Shown here: one piece after another, positions 8,413 through 15,775 of the stretch | How positions within the stretch are numbered: the first letter of the stretch is position 1 | Layout: the number at the start of each line of letters is the position of its first letter | NCBI RefSeq assembly: GCF_030762805.1 | Contig: NZ_CP129113.1 | Location: 882,001 to 946,000, forward strand | DNA from: Aciduricibacillus chroicocephali | Lineage (GTDB): Bacteria; Bacillota; Bacilli; Bacillales; Amphibacillaceae | DNA: 64,000 bases | Direction of reading: 5' to 3' | Notes under the pieces: model-generated | Databases searched by the model: none | Told to the model about the DNA's origin: nothing | What the model saw: the letters and a program-made list of their open reading frames with translations, nothing else | Position numbers and translations under genes: made by a program

Positions 8413-8937
8413 TCAAGCTGCTGTTGATAGACGGGAACGCTTCATGATTGACTGGACAACAGGGTACAGGACAATCATTACAACCGTATTCACAAGTGTC
8501 GCAGGGAGGACCACACCGACAAACAATGCGGTGAATCCAACCGGAATGGAAGCAAGAATGAATACGACGACAGATACAAAAATAGATCCACTGATCATTG
8601 TGCCGACTGCTGTAAGAACAGGAGCGGCAATTGGTCCGCGAACCATTTTTCTAATGATGAGGTAAAGGCCGAGAAACGCAAATGCTGTAATCGGTTTATC
8701 TATCATATTGGCAATCTGTCCGCCTGGAACCTGTGTTGTCAATGCTGACATGGCACCTGCAAGCAGTGCTATGAGAAGCACATACTGCGGACGCGGGAAC
8801 ATGATAATCCCCAAAAACATCATTGCAAGAAGCATGTCGGGTTTTACACCAAAGATAGGCGGCATAACCGCATGAAGCACTGTTCCAATCCCAATTAGCA
8901 AGGCTAGCATTACCAAAACTCGAATATTCAATTTCAT
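8413..8937 (-). CDS. trpP: Tryptophan transporter TrpP
   Basis: This 174-residue integral membrane protein has five to six predicted helices. It matches the TrpP (YhaG) family of probable tryptophan importers, with conserved MPPIFGVKPDMLLAMMFLG and a central QVPGGQIANMIDKPITAF loop. The ATG at 8937 is preferred because GGAG lies 9 nt upstream; earlier in-frame GTG and ATG codons sit on top of the Shine-Dalgarno. Regularly spaced GAG triplets overlap the ribosome-binding site, which suggests translational control by TRAP as known for B. subtilis trpP. Confidence 0.93.
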   Translation of the reverse strand: MKLNIRVLVMLALLIGIGTVLHAVMPPIFGVKPDMLLAMMFLGIIMFPRPQYVLLIALLAGAMSALTTQVPGGQIANMIDKPITAFAFLGLYLIIRKMVRGPIAAPVLTAVGTMISGSIFVSVVVFILASIPVGFTALFVGVVLPATLVNTVVMIVLYPVVQSIMKRSRLSTAA

Positions 8938-8941
8938 GTTG

Positions 8942-8964
8942 CTCATCTCCACTCTGCTCAGCTT
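8942..8964 (-). promoter_or_regulatory. Candidate TRAP-binding triplet repeats in trpP leader
   Basis: On the minus strand, immediately before the trpP ATG, five NAG triplets occur in exact 5-nt register: AAG, GAG, GAG, GAG, GAG, each separated by 2 nt. The last three span the Shine-Dalgarno. In B. subtilis the TRAP protein with bound tryptophan binds such repeats over the trpP ribosome-binding site and blocks translation. Known sites usually have more repeats (9-11), so affinity may be lower. Confidence 0.7.
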
Positions 8965-9078
8965 TCATTCCCAACTGTGCCATCTAGGCCAGCTGCGGAA
9001 TGTTATATTCATTATACCAAATTCGTGACTAAAGAAAAAGATGCTAAAGTCTGAAAATAGCCTTTTCAGTTTCTGAGT

Positions 9079-9507
9079 TTACTTGATTGATGAAGAAATT
9101 TCTCCAGCGATTTTCTGCAAATCTTCCTGGCTATAATTATCGCCATGTGTCGTCCAGTTCGAAGAATATCCGTCTCCCTTGCCATAACGTGGGATGAGGT
9201 GAAGGTGAATATGGAAGACAGATTGATCGGCAGGTGCTTCATTATTGTTGAGCACATTCATGCCGATTGCGCCGTATGTCTCTTTAATGGCATTGGCAAT
9301 TTTCGGTACACGACTGAACAATTCACCAGCGGATTCGGAAGAAATTTCGTAAATATTTTTAGCGTGTTCCTTTGGGATGACAAGTGTATGGCCCTTTGTC
9401 ACTTGGCTCAAGTCAAGGAAGGCGTATACTTTTTCGTCTTCATATACCTTCGCGGAAGGGATTTCCCCTTTTGTAATTTTGCAAAAAATGCAGTCATCAT
9501 GGCTCAT
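9079..9507 (-). CDS. hit: HIT-family nucleotide-binding protein Hit
   Basis: This 142-residue protein has the histidine-triad motif HIHLHLIPR (near residue 100) that binds and hydrolyses nucleoside phosphoramidates or related nucleotides. An N-terminal CIFC pair with downstream histidines forms the zinc site of the subfamily. It is divergent from ecsAB, as in B. subtilis. The serC gene found between trpP and hit in B. subtilis is missing. A minus-strand TACAAT in the divergent region is a possible -10. Confidence 0.96.
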   Translation of the reverse strand: MSHDDCIFCKITKGEIPSAKVYEDEKVYAFLDLSQVTKGHTLVIPKEHAKNIYEISSESAGELFSRVPKIANAIKETYGAIGMNVLNNNEAPADQSVFHIHLHLIPRYGKGDGYSSNWTTHGDNYSQEDLQKIAGEISSSIK

Positions 9508-9697
9508 TAAATAATCTCTCCTGTCTTCTCATTAAGTGAGGAATGCTTACTTTTATTGTACGTTTGGGCTTTCGTTATGTAAAGGGATGCGCCATCTGGA
9601 GGCTTGTCGAAAAGGGTGGAAGAGTTTACTTTGGAAAAGAAGCGGTGAAATGATAAAATTTTATCAGGATGAATCGAAAATAATGGAGGCGGAATTA

Positions 9698-10441
9698 TTG
9701 GCAGCATTGCTTGAAGTTGCAGACCTTGCTGGAGGATATACGCATAAAAATGTCCTGCATGGTATTTCATTTACTGTAGAGCCTGGTGAGATTATCGGGA
9801 TGATTGGATTAAACGGTGCGGGAAAGAGTACAACAATTAAACATATTATCGGTCTGATGCAGCCGAAGACGGGCCTGATACGTATTAACGGCAAATCTTT
9901 TTCGGAAGATCCGGAAGGCTATCGTCAAGAGCTTTCCTATATTCCGGAGATGCCAATACTGTATGAAGAATTGACACTTTATGAACACTTGCGTCTAACA
10001 GCTCAAAGTTACGGACTATCTGAAGAACAGTTTGAACAACGGATGACACCACTTTTAAAGACTTTTCGAATGGAAGGCAGGTTGAAATGGTTCCCGGTTC
10101 ATTTTTCCAAAGGAATGCGTCAAAAAGTGATGATCATGTGCGCCTTTCTCGTTGAGCCGGCGCTATACATTGTTGATGAACCTTTTGTCGGCCTTGATCC
10201 GCTTGGAATCCAAGCTTATCTCGAGTTGATGGAATCGATGAAAGAAAAGGGGGCAGGAGTGCTCATGTCTACCCACATTCTTGCAACGGCAGAGCGATAC
10301 TGTGACCGATTCGTCATCATTCATGAAGGGAGAATCAAAGCGCATGGCACTTTGGCTGAATTGCAGAAGCAGTTTCAAATGCCGGGCGCTGCACTTGATG
10401 ATCTTTATGTCCAGCTGACAAAGGATGCGGGCCATGTTTGA
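9698..10441 (+). CDS. ecsA: EcsA, ABC transporter ATP-binding protein
   Basis: The 247-residue ATPase carries Walker A GLNGAGKST, ABC signature HFSKGMRQK, Walker B ALYIVDEP and the switch histidine in STHILA. It pairs with EcsB. In B. subtilis, EcsAB affects secretion, competence and intramembrane proteolysis by RasP, apparently by exporting peptides. A TTG start at 9698 is chosen because GGAGG (9685-9689) is 8 nt upstream and it gives exactly the B. subtilis EcsA length; the in-frame ATG at 9683 overlaps that Shine-Dalgarno. Confidence 0.95.
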   Translation: MAALLEVADLAGGYTHKNVLHGISFTVEPGEIIGMIGLNGAGKSTTIKHIIGLMQPKTGLIRINGKSFSEDPEGYRQELSYIPEMPILYEELTLYEHLRLTAQSYGLSEEQFEQRMTPLLKTFRMEGRLKWFPVHFSKGMRQKVMIMCAFLVEPALYIVDEPFVGLDPLGIQAYLELMESMKEKGAGVLMSTHILATAERYCDRFVIIHEGRIKAHGTLAELQKQFQMPGAALDDLYVQLTKDAGHV

Positions 10442-11651
10442 ATTTAACGCTCGGGAACTATTTGCAAAACGTTTTAGCCGTCATATGCGCGAGCTGAGCC
10501 GTTATTTGCGTTACATATTCAATGGTCATATTGCTTTTGCAATGCTGTTCTTCGTATCGGCACTTGCTTATTATTACAAGACATGGCTGGACAAGTTGCC
10601 AGCTGATTTTCCGGCGGCTGCCGTCATCGGTTTTGTTTTCGCTGTGGTTTTGGTCTTCAGCCCGGTAAGAACATTGCTGAAGGAGGCCGATCTCGTTTTC
10701 CTGCTTGCATCTGAGCAGAAGATGAAACCATACTTCAACAGAGCGCTGCTGTACAGTTTTGTTTCTCAGTTGTATTTGTCAATTGTTGCAGCAGCAGCTT
10801 TAGGGCCGCTTTATTTTGCAAGCAGGCCGGATGCGACTGGCAGGACTTATCTGCTAATCATCATAGTGCTCGTTATTTTCAAAATTTGGAATCTATTCGC
10901 GGCATGGCAGCTTAGACAAATTCGTTCACAATCATATAGAAGAAGTGAAACAGTCATACGGGCTATGCTTGATTTCATGGTATTCTGGATGCTTGCAAAG
11001 GGAGAAATCCTTTTTGCTGGACTAGCGACTCTATTGTTTGGAATTCTTATTGTCAGTGATATCTTTTTTGCTCGCAAAGAAGCAGGATTAAATTGGGAAT
11101 ATCTAGTGGCGAAAGAGCAGGCCGGCATGCAGGCATTTTATCGTTTTGCGAATCTGTTTGCGGATGTGCCGCATTTGAAAGACCGAGTGAAGCGACGTAA
11201 TTGGCTCGTCTCTCTTATTGGAAGAATTCCTTTCCAGAAGGAGAATAGCTTCGATTATCTATACCGGAGGACAATTGCGAGGAGCGGTGATTATTTTGGA
11301 ATGTACGTGAGGCTTATTGTACTCGGTGGACTGGCAATCTGGTTCATTCCGAATTTCATCATGAAGCTCATGTTTGCATTGTTGTTCCTTTACATGGCAA
11401 TTTTCCAATTAGTGCCGTTGTACAAGCACCATAGGACAATTCTTTGGCTGGATATTTATCCGCTTTCCGAAGAGTTGAGGAGAAAATCTGTCCTGCAGCT
11501 TCTCTTCCGGATGGCAATCTTGCAAGTCGTCCTTTTTGCGGCTGTCTTTGCTGTACAAACTTTGTGGTTTGGTAGCGTTATTGTTCTTGTTGGAGGAGCT
11601 TTATTCAGTTATCTGTTCCTGTTTTATTACGCTGCAGAGAAGATGAAATAG
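10434..11651 (+). CDS. ecsB: EcsB, ABC transporter membrane subunit
   Basis: The 405-residue protein has a soluble basic N-terminus (FAKRFSRHMRELSRYLRYI) and about eight membrane helices in two blocks, as in EcsB. It overlaps ecsA by 8 nt. ATG 10434 is preferred over the in-frame ATG at 10425 because AAAGG is 9 nt upstream. The ecsC gene that follows in B. subtilis is absent; a terminator comes directly after the stop codon. Confidence 0.93.
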   Translation: MFEFNARELFAKRFSRHMRELSRYLRYIFNGHIAFAMLFFVSALAYYYKTWLDKLPADFPAAAVIGFVFAVVLVFSPVRTLLKEADLVFLLASEQKMKPYFNRALLYSFVSQLYLSIVAAAALGPLYFASRPDATGRTYLLIIIVLVIFKIWNLFAAWQLRQIRSQSYRRSETVIRAMLDFMVFWMLAKGEILFAGLATLLFGILIVSDIFFARKEAGLNWEYLVAKEQAGMQAFYRFANLFADVPHLKDRVKRRNWLVSLIGRIPFQKENSFDYLYRRTIARSGDYFGMYVRLIVLGGLAIWFIPNFIMKLMFALLFLYMAIFQLVPLYKHHRTILWLDIYPLSEELRRKSVLQLLFRMAILQVVLFAAVFAVQTLWFGSVIVLVGGALFSYLFLFYYAAEKMK

Positions 11652-11688
11652 AAGACACCTTGCGCATTTAAATGTGCAAGGTGTCTTT
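11652..11688. terminator. Bidirectional terminator between ecsB and yhaA
   Basis: A 17-bp stem, AGACACCTTGCGCATTT with its near-perfect complement, and T-rich flanks. Confidence 0.9.
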
Positions 11689-11691
11689 AGC

Positions 11692-12870
11692 TTAATTTTC
11701 GTGCTTTTCCTGATAGGCAAAGAAACATGCAATGAGTGACTTTGCGGCTATTAGGAGGGCACGCTCATCGATATCGAATTTTGGATGATGGTGGGGGTAA
11801 ATCGTTTCAGGTGCTGCGCCAGTGAAGAAGTAGGTGCCAGGCTTTTCTTTCATGTAATAAGCAAAGTCTTCACCTGCCATACTAGGTTCGCAAACTTCTA
11901 CATTTGTAACACCAGGAACATGTTTACATGCATCAAGAGCAAGATGGGCTTCTTCTACATGATTTGTAAGTGGCGGATAGCCTTTACCATAGTCTAAATC
12001 AATCTCAACATCATGCATCTTTGCAGCTCCGTCAAGAAATCGCTTGATATTCGTTATAATCATTTCTTGTGCGGATTTTCTTAAATACCGAACAGTACCT
12101 GTAATCTTAGCTGTTTCTGCAATAATGTTAAATGCTTGGCCTGCATTGAATTGTCCGACTGTGATGACGGCTGTATATAGAGGATTCAGCTTTCGGCTGA
12201 TAATCTGCTGAAGTTCCATCACCACCTGCGCACCGATGACGAGAGCGTCTTTTGTTTCGTGGGGATAGCCTCCGTGACCGCCTTTGCCTCGTACTGTGAT
12301 TGTGAATCGGTCAGCTCCAGCCATGAATGGACCTGGTGTCGTCTGGATCTTCCCAAGAGGTTCTGTAGCCCACAGATGCGTACCAAACACAGCATCAACA
12401 TCCTCCAGGGTGCCTGCATCAATCATTGGCTTCGCTCCCCCAGGCACTAACTCTTCAGCATGCTGGTGGATAAATACGATTGTTCCAGGGATGTCTTCTT
12501 GGAACTTTTTTGCTGCTTTGGCGATTGAGAGAAGTGCTGCTGTGTGACCGTCATGTCCGCAAGCATGCATAACGCCTGGGACAGTCGATTTATAAGGAAC
12601 TTCTTTTTCATCTTGAATCGGCAAGGCATCAAAATCGGCTCGTAAGGCAATTGTTTTACCTGGCTTGCCACCTTTAAGAGTTGCCAAGACGCCATTGCCA
12701 CCGACGTTATTCCTATAAGGGATGCCGAGATCTTCATAAAAATCAGATATGTACCGGGCTGTTTTTGTTTCGTGAAAAGAAACTTCCGGATGCTGGTGCA
12801 AAAATCTGCGACGCTCCACTGTCTCTGCATACAGATTATCAATTTCCTCATAAAGTGCTGATTGAACCAT
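11692..12870 (-). CDS. yhaA: M20-family amidohydrolase (YhaA-like)
   Basis: This 392-residue cytosolic metal-dependent hydrolase of the M20D/amidohydrolase group shows LHQHPEVSF, LRADFDALP and the metal-site motif HACGHDGHTA, followed by HQHAEE with the catalytic glutamate and a C-terminal HHHPKFDIDE. The family removes N-acyl groups from amino acids, but the exact substrate is unknown. In B. subtilis the homologue yhaA lies just beyond ecsC; here it is convergent with ecsB. The ATG at 12870 has a GGGGGCT-type site upstream. Confidence 0.92.
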   Translation of the reverse strand: MVQSALYEEIDNLYAETVERRRFLHQHPEVSFHETKTARYISDFYEDLGIPYRNNVGGNGVLATLKGGKPGKTIALRADFDALPIQDEKEVPYKSTVPGVMHACGHDGHTAALLSIAKAAKKFQEDIPGTIVFIHQHAEELVPGGAKPMIDAGTLEDVDAVFGTHLWATEPLGKIQTTPGPFMAGADRFTITVRGKGGHGGYPHETKDALVIGAQVVMELQQIISRKLNPLYTAVITVGQFNAGQAFNIIAETAKITGTVRYLRKSAQEMIITNIKRFLDGAAKMHDVEIDLDYGKGYPPLTNHVEEAHLALDACKHVPGVTNVEVCEPSMAGEDFAYYMKEKPGTYFFTGAAPETIYPHHHPKFDIDERALLIAAKSLIACFFAYQEKHEN

Positions 12871-12940
12871 TTGGAAGCCCCCTTTTGAATACAGAATATT
12901 ATTGACATTTTAGCACGGATGGAACTTATGGGAAAAGAGA

Positions 12941-12978
12941 AACCCGAGACGAAGCTGGAATTAGCTTCGTCTCGGGTT
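12941..12978 (-). terminator. Terminator after ferritin-like gene
   Basis: A perfect 15-bp stem (12941-12955 with 12964-12978), 8-nt loop; the minus strand continues into a T-rich run. Confidence 0.9.
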
Positions 12979-12996
12979 GTATCAGTTGGTCGGTAA

Positions 12997-13428
12997 TCAG
13001 ATGCGATGATCTTCCAACAGACGTTCAATTTCTTCTTTGTGATGAGTTTCATCAGCAATCATGTCTTCCAGCTCCACAACGAGCTCTGTAAGCCCAAGAT
13101 CTGCTGCTTGTTTCTTACGTTCTTCGTATCGGTCAATCGTTTCTTTTTCCGCTTTGAGAGCTTCTTCAAGAAGGTCTCGGACTTCGGTTACTTGTGGAAC
13201 TTTTGCCGATTCTGTAGTAGGCGTGCCGCCCAATGCTTTAATTTTCTCTGACAAATACATTGCATGTCCAAGTTCGTCTGTAATCTCTTTCTCAAAAAAC
13301 GGCTTCAGAGCAGAGCGGTACAGACCAGAAACGACGGCGGCACTGTATGAGTATTGGATTGCTGCTCCGTACTCATGGGAAAGGTCTACGTTTAGTCCAT
13401 CTATTAGATTCTGGATATCCTGGTTCAT
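12997..13428 (-). CDS. Ferritin-like diiron protein
   Basis: This 143-residue four-helix protein shows the metal-ligand pattern of the ferritin/bacterioferritin superfamily: LSHEYGAAIQY (helix 1 Glu), EITDELGHA (helix 2 ExxH), EKETIDRYEE (helix 3 Glu) and ADETHHKEEIE (helix 4 ExxH). It probably oxidises or stores iron, or detoxifies peroxide, but it is not clearly a Dps or classical ferritin. The start is ATG 13428, with AAGGGTG upstream; an in-frame GTG at 13437 overlaps that site. Confidence 0.85.
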   Translation of the reverse strand: MNQDIQNLIDGLNVDLSHEYGAAIQYSYSAAVVSGLYRSALKPFFEKEITDELGHAMYLSEKIKALGGTPTTESAKVPQVTEVRDLLEEALKAEKETIDRYEERKKQAADLGLTELVVELEDMIADETHHKEEIERLLEDHRI

Positions 13429-13530
13429 TTCTATCACCCTTCATTGTTAGTCTGCTAAATTTATTTCCCGCTCTCCTCATTTCCAAAACTAGTTCGGTTC
13501 AAGTAAAATGTAAAAGTGGGAGGGAAGAAA

Positions 13531-14163
13531 TTGAAAAGGAAAAGGATATTTCATTGGACGTTGCTCATTATTATTGCCATAGTGGTCAGTATATGGATTC
13601 ATGATGTGATGATTGGAGAGTTGCCTTTAGTCGACAAGTTGACGAGAGCTTTTGTTACAGCGTTTGGCAACACATCGTACTATCGATTCTTCACATGGTC
13701 GACGCACTTCGGCTCTAAGTCATTTCTAATTCCATTCGTAATCGTGATGGCCATCGTTCTCATATATATGTACCGAAGAGTCCTGCCAGGTGTTATGTTC
13801 GCATTCGGAACGCTTTTTGGCTGGATTTTTAATGAATTGATTAAGTCTCTTGTACAACGCCAGAGACCAAGCCTGAATCCCGGTCTGGATGCTATAGGGA
13901 CAAGCTTTCCGTCCGGTCATGCGATGATTTCATTCATCTGTTATGGGTTGCTGCTTTATTTTTTGATAGTGAAAATTAAAAGCCGCATTTTGCAAACCGT
14001 TTTGCAAATTCTCATTCCTATAATAATCCTTGTTATCGGACTTGGGCGCTACTTGATTAATGTGCATTATTTGACGGATGTTATGGCTGGATATTTCTTC
14101 GGGTATCTGTTCCTTATTGTGTGGATTAAGCTTTATAAGAAGTTATCAGTAAACAAACGGTAA
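13531..14163 (+). CDS. PAP2-family membrane phosphatase
   Basis: This 210-residue protein has about five to six membrane helices and the three PAP2 phosphatase motifs: KSLVQRQRP, SFPSGHAM and GLGRYLINVHYLTDVMAG (with the catalytic histidines). Bacterial members dephosphorylate undecaprenyl, phosphatidylglycerol or diacylglycerol pyrophosphates at the membrane face. The start is TTG 13531, with GGAGG 7 nt upstream. It is followed after 16 nt by bdbC and could be co-transcribed. Confidence 0.9.
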   Translation: MKRKRIFHWTLLIIIAIVVSIWIHDVMIGELPLVDKLTRAFVTAFGNTSYYRFFTWSTHFGSKSFLIPFVIVMAIVLIYMYRRVLPGVMFAFGTLFGWIFNELIKSLVQRQRPSLNPGLDAIGTSFPSGHAMISFICYGLLLYFLIVKIKSRILQTVLQILIPIIILVIGLGRYLINVHYLTDVMAGYFFGYLFLIVWIKLYKKLSVNKR

Positions 14164-14179
14164 TAAAGGGAGTATTTTT

Positions 14180-14617
14180 ATGGAGAATTCAAAAAAAGAA
14201 GAGAATTTAATTATGATTATCTGGGCCCAAGCGCTTGTTGCCATGCTTGGCAGTCTGTTCTATTCGGAGATAATGGGCTATACGCCTTGTGAGATGTGCT
14301 GGTATCAGCGTATTCTCATGTATCCGCTCGTCATAATCTACGGGGCATATGCCTTTGGCAAGAGAAAGAGCAGAGAGCAGCTTATTCCCGGCATGATCAT
14401 GAGTGGTATTGGTCTGCTAGTTGCTATATATCATTATATGATTCAAAAAGTACCGGCTTTTCATGAGGCAGGCGGTGCATGTGGCATCGTACCGTGTAAC
14501 GCGGTTTATGTGAATTATCTCGGCTTTATTACAATTCCGTTCATGGCGGCAGTTGCCTTTGCTGTTATTTTTATTTTGACCATTGTACTTTATAAGAAAA
14601 AGGGGAGAGTTGCATGA
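14180..14617 (+). CDS. bdbC: BdbC/DsbB-family thiol-disulfide oxidoreductase
   Basis: This 145-residue protein has four membrane helices and two outward-facing cysteine pairs, CEMC (near residue 37) and the loop cysteines in ACGIVPC, the quinone-linked active centres of DsbB/BdbC proteins. It re-oxidises an extracytoplasmic thiol oxidase. Its 3' end overlaps the next thioredoxin-like gene by 4 nt (ATGA), which points to a dedicated partner rather than the usual BdbD. Confidence 0.92.
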   Translation: MENSKKEENLIMIIWAQALVAMLGSLFYSEIMGYTPCEMCWYQRILMYPLVIIYGAYAFGKRKSREQLIPGMIMSGIGLLVAIYHYMIQKVPAFHEAGGACGIVPCNAVYVNYLGFITIPFMAAVAFAVIFILTIVLYKKKGRVA

Positions 14618-15111
14618 AGAAACGGCTGCTTATCATACTTGGGGCGATCATCGTATTGTTTGTTGCACTTGTACTCGTCGTCAACCACAAGAATAATGAG
14701 AAAATAGAGAATTCAAACAACCCTTATGGCAAGGAAACGCTTAGACAGGAAACGATTGACCAGCTGGATGATCCGCTTTATCAGAATCAAATCATACCGA
14801 CTGATCTGGATAAAAAACTTGAGAATAAGGAAGATATGCTCGTTTATTTCTATAGTTCTACTTGTGAACACTGCAAGAGAGTTTCACCAGTTCTAGTTCC
14901 ACTTGCAGAAAAGATGGATGTGGATATGAAAAAAGTGAATCTATGGGAATTTCACCAACAAGCCTATTGGGATAGGTATTTCATTGAAGGAACTCCTACC
15001 CTTGTTCAGTATAAAGATGGAGTGGAAGAGGACCGTCTTGTTGGTGAACATACAAAGAAAGAATATGAGAATTTTATAAACGAATATAAAAAATATGCAG
15101 AAAAGAAATAG
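14614..15111 (+). CDS. Membrane-anchored thioredoxin-fold protein
   Basis: This 165-residue protein has an N-terminal membrane anchor (about residues 5-23) and a thioredoxin fold facing the outside, with active site CEHC in VYFYSSTCEHCKR and the cis-proline loop GTPTLV. It is translationally coupled to bdbC, so BdbC probably keeps it oxidised and it acts as a disulfide-forming enzyme for exported proteins. It is shorter than, and not clearly orthologous to, BdbD; BdbA-like is an alternative name. Confidence 0.88.
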   Translation: MKKRLLIILGAIIVLFVALVLVVNHKNNEKIENSNNPYGKETLRQETIDQLDDPLYQNQIIPTDLDKKLENKEDMLVYFYSSTCEHCKRVSPVLVPLAEKMDVDMKKVNLWEFHQQAYWDRYFIEGTPTLVQYKDGVEEDRLVGEHTKKEYENFINEYKKYAEKK

Positions 15112-15143
15112 AAAGTGGGCCGCTCAGGCCCGCTTTCTATTTT
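15107..15143. terminator. Bidirectional terminator between thioredoxin-like gene and hmoB
   Basis: An ATAGAAAGTGGGC arm pairs with GCCCGCTTTCTAT; both convergent genes end at its edges. Confidence 0.9.
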
Positions 15144-15634
15144 TCTTGCGTAATTACTGTGTATTTTTTTATATAAGGACGGTCGGCGTAATAGGCAGGT
15201 GGTTTTGGTGGTCGATTGGCATGAGCCTGCTTGAACTCTGCCGATTCAGTCCAATTTTCAAAGTCCTGTTTTGATTGCCATTGGGTGAATGCTGCATATG
15301 TGTTGCCGGATATAGGTCGGAGCAGACGGAATGCTTGGAATCCCGGAGTTTTCTCGACTTGCTGCTGACGCTGACGGAAGCGTTCCTCGAACATCGGGCG
15401 GCCTTCTTCTGTTACTGGAATGTTATTAATAACAACGTATCCTCTTTGAACAAGTTCACCGCTTGTAATTACATGCTCATAGGAACGTCCTGATTCGAAT
15501 ATCTCCTCATTCTCCGCTTCATAATAAAGTACCGCAGTATCAGCTTCTTCCATCAGGATAAAATTCAGTTCCGGATGTTTCACCATCAAGCTTTTTAAAT
15601 AGCTTTCAGTTCCATTTGTCATATAGCTGTTCAC
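15137..15634 (-). CDS. hmoB: Heme-degrading monooxygenase HmoB (IsdG-like)
   Basis: The 165-residue protein matches B. subtilis HmoB (YhgC, 166 aa), with an ABM-fold C-terminal half (PVTEEGRPMFEERF, KTPGFQAFRLLRP, YAAFTQWQS). The family oxidatively opens heme to release iron. The GTG at 15634 is selected because GGGGGG lies just upstream; an earlier in-frame TTG overlaps it. The gene is divergent from pbpF and near the heme-synthesis operon, and a PerR/Fur-type palindrome lies in the shared upstream region. Confidence 0.92.
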   Translation of the reverse strand: MNSYMTNGTESYLKSLMVKHPELNFILMEEADTAVLYYEAENEEIFESGRSYEHVITSGELVQRGYVVINNIPVTEEGRPMFEERFRQRQQQVEKTPGFQAFRLLRPISGNTYAAFTQWQSKQDFENWTESAEFKQAHANRPPKPPAYYADRPYIKKYTVITQEK

Positions 15635-15708
15635 GAAGATTCCCCCCAATTCAGATATTTCTCATTCATCTTAGCATGCCCACTGTTTGTATTCCCGTAA
15701 AAACATTA

Positions 15709-15723
15709 TTATAATGATTATTG
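15709..15723. promoter_or_regulatory. Candidate PerR/Fur-family operator between hmoB and pbpF
   Basis: TTATAATGATTATTG matches 13 of 15 positions of the PerR box TTATAATnATTATAA and 12 of 15 of the minimal Fur box. An additional exact dyad, TAATGATT - 10 nt - AATCATTA, covers 15712-15737. It lies 75 nt before hmoB and 53 nt before pbpF. Confidence 0.5.
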
Positions 15724-15775
15724 AATTGGAATCATTACTTAGCGTTTAATTGGAACAGCGATGCCGAGGTGGCAG

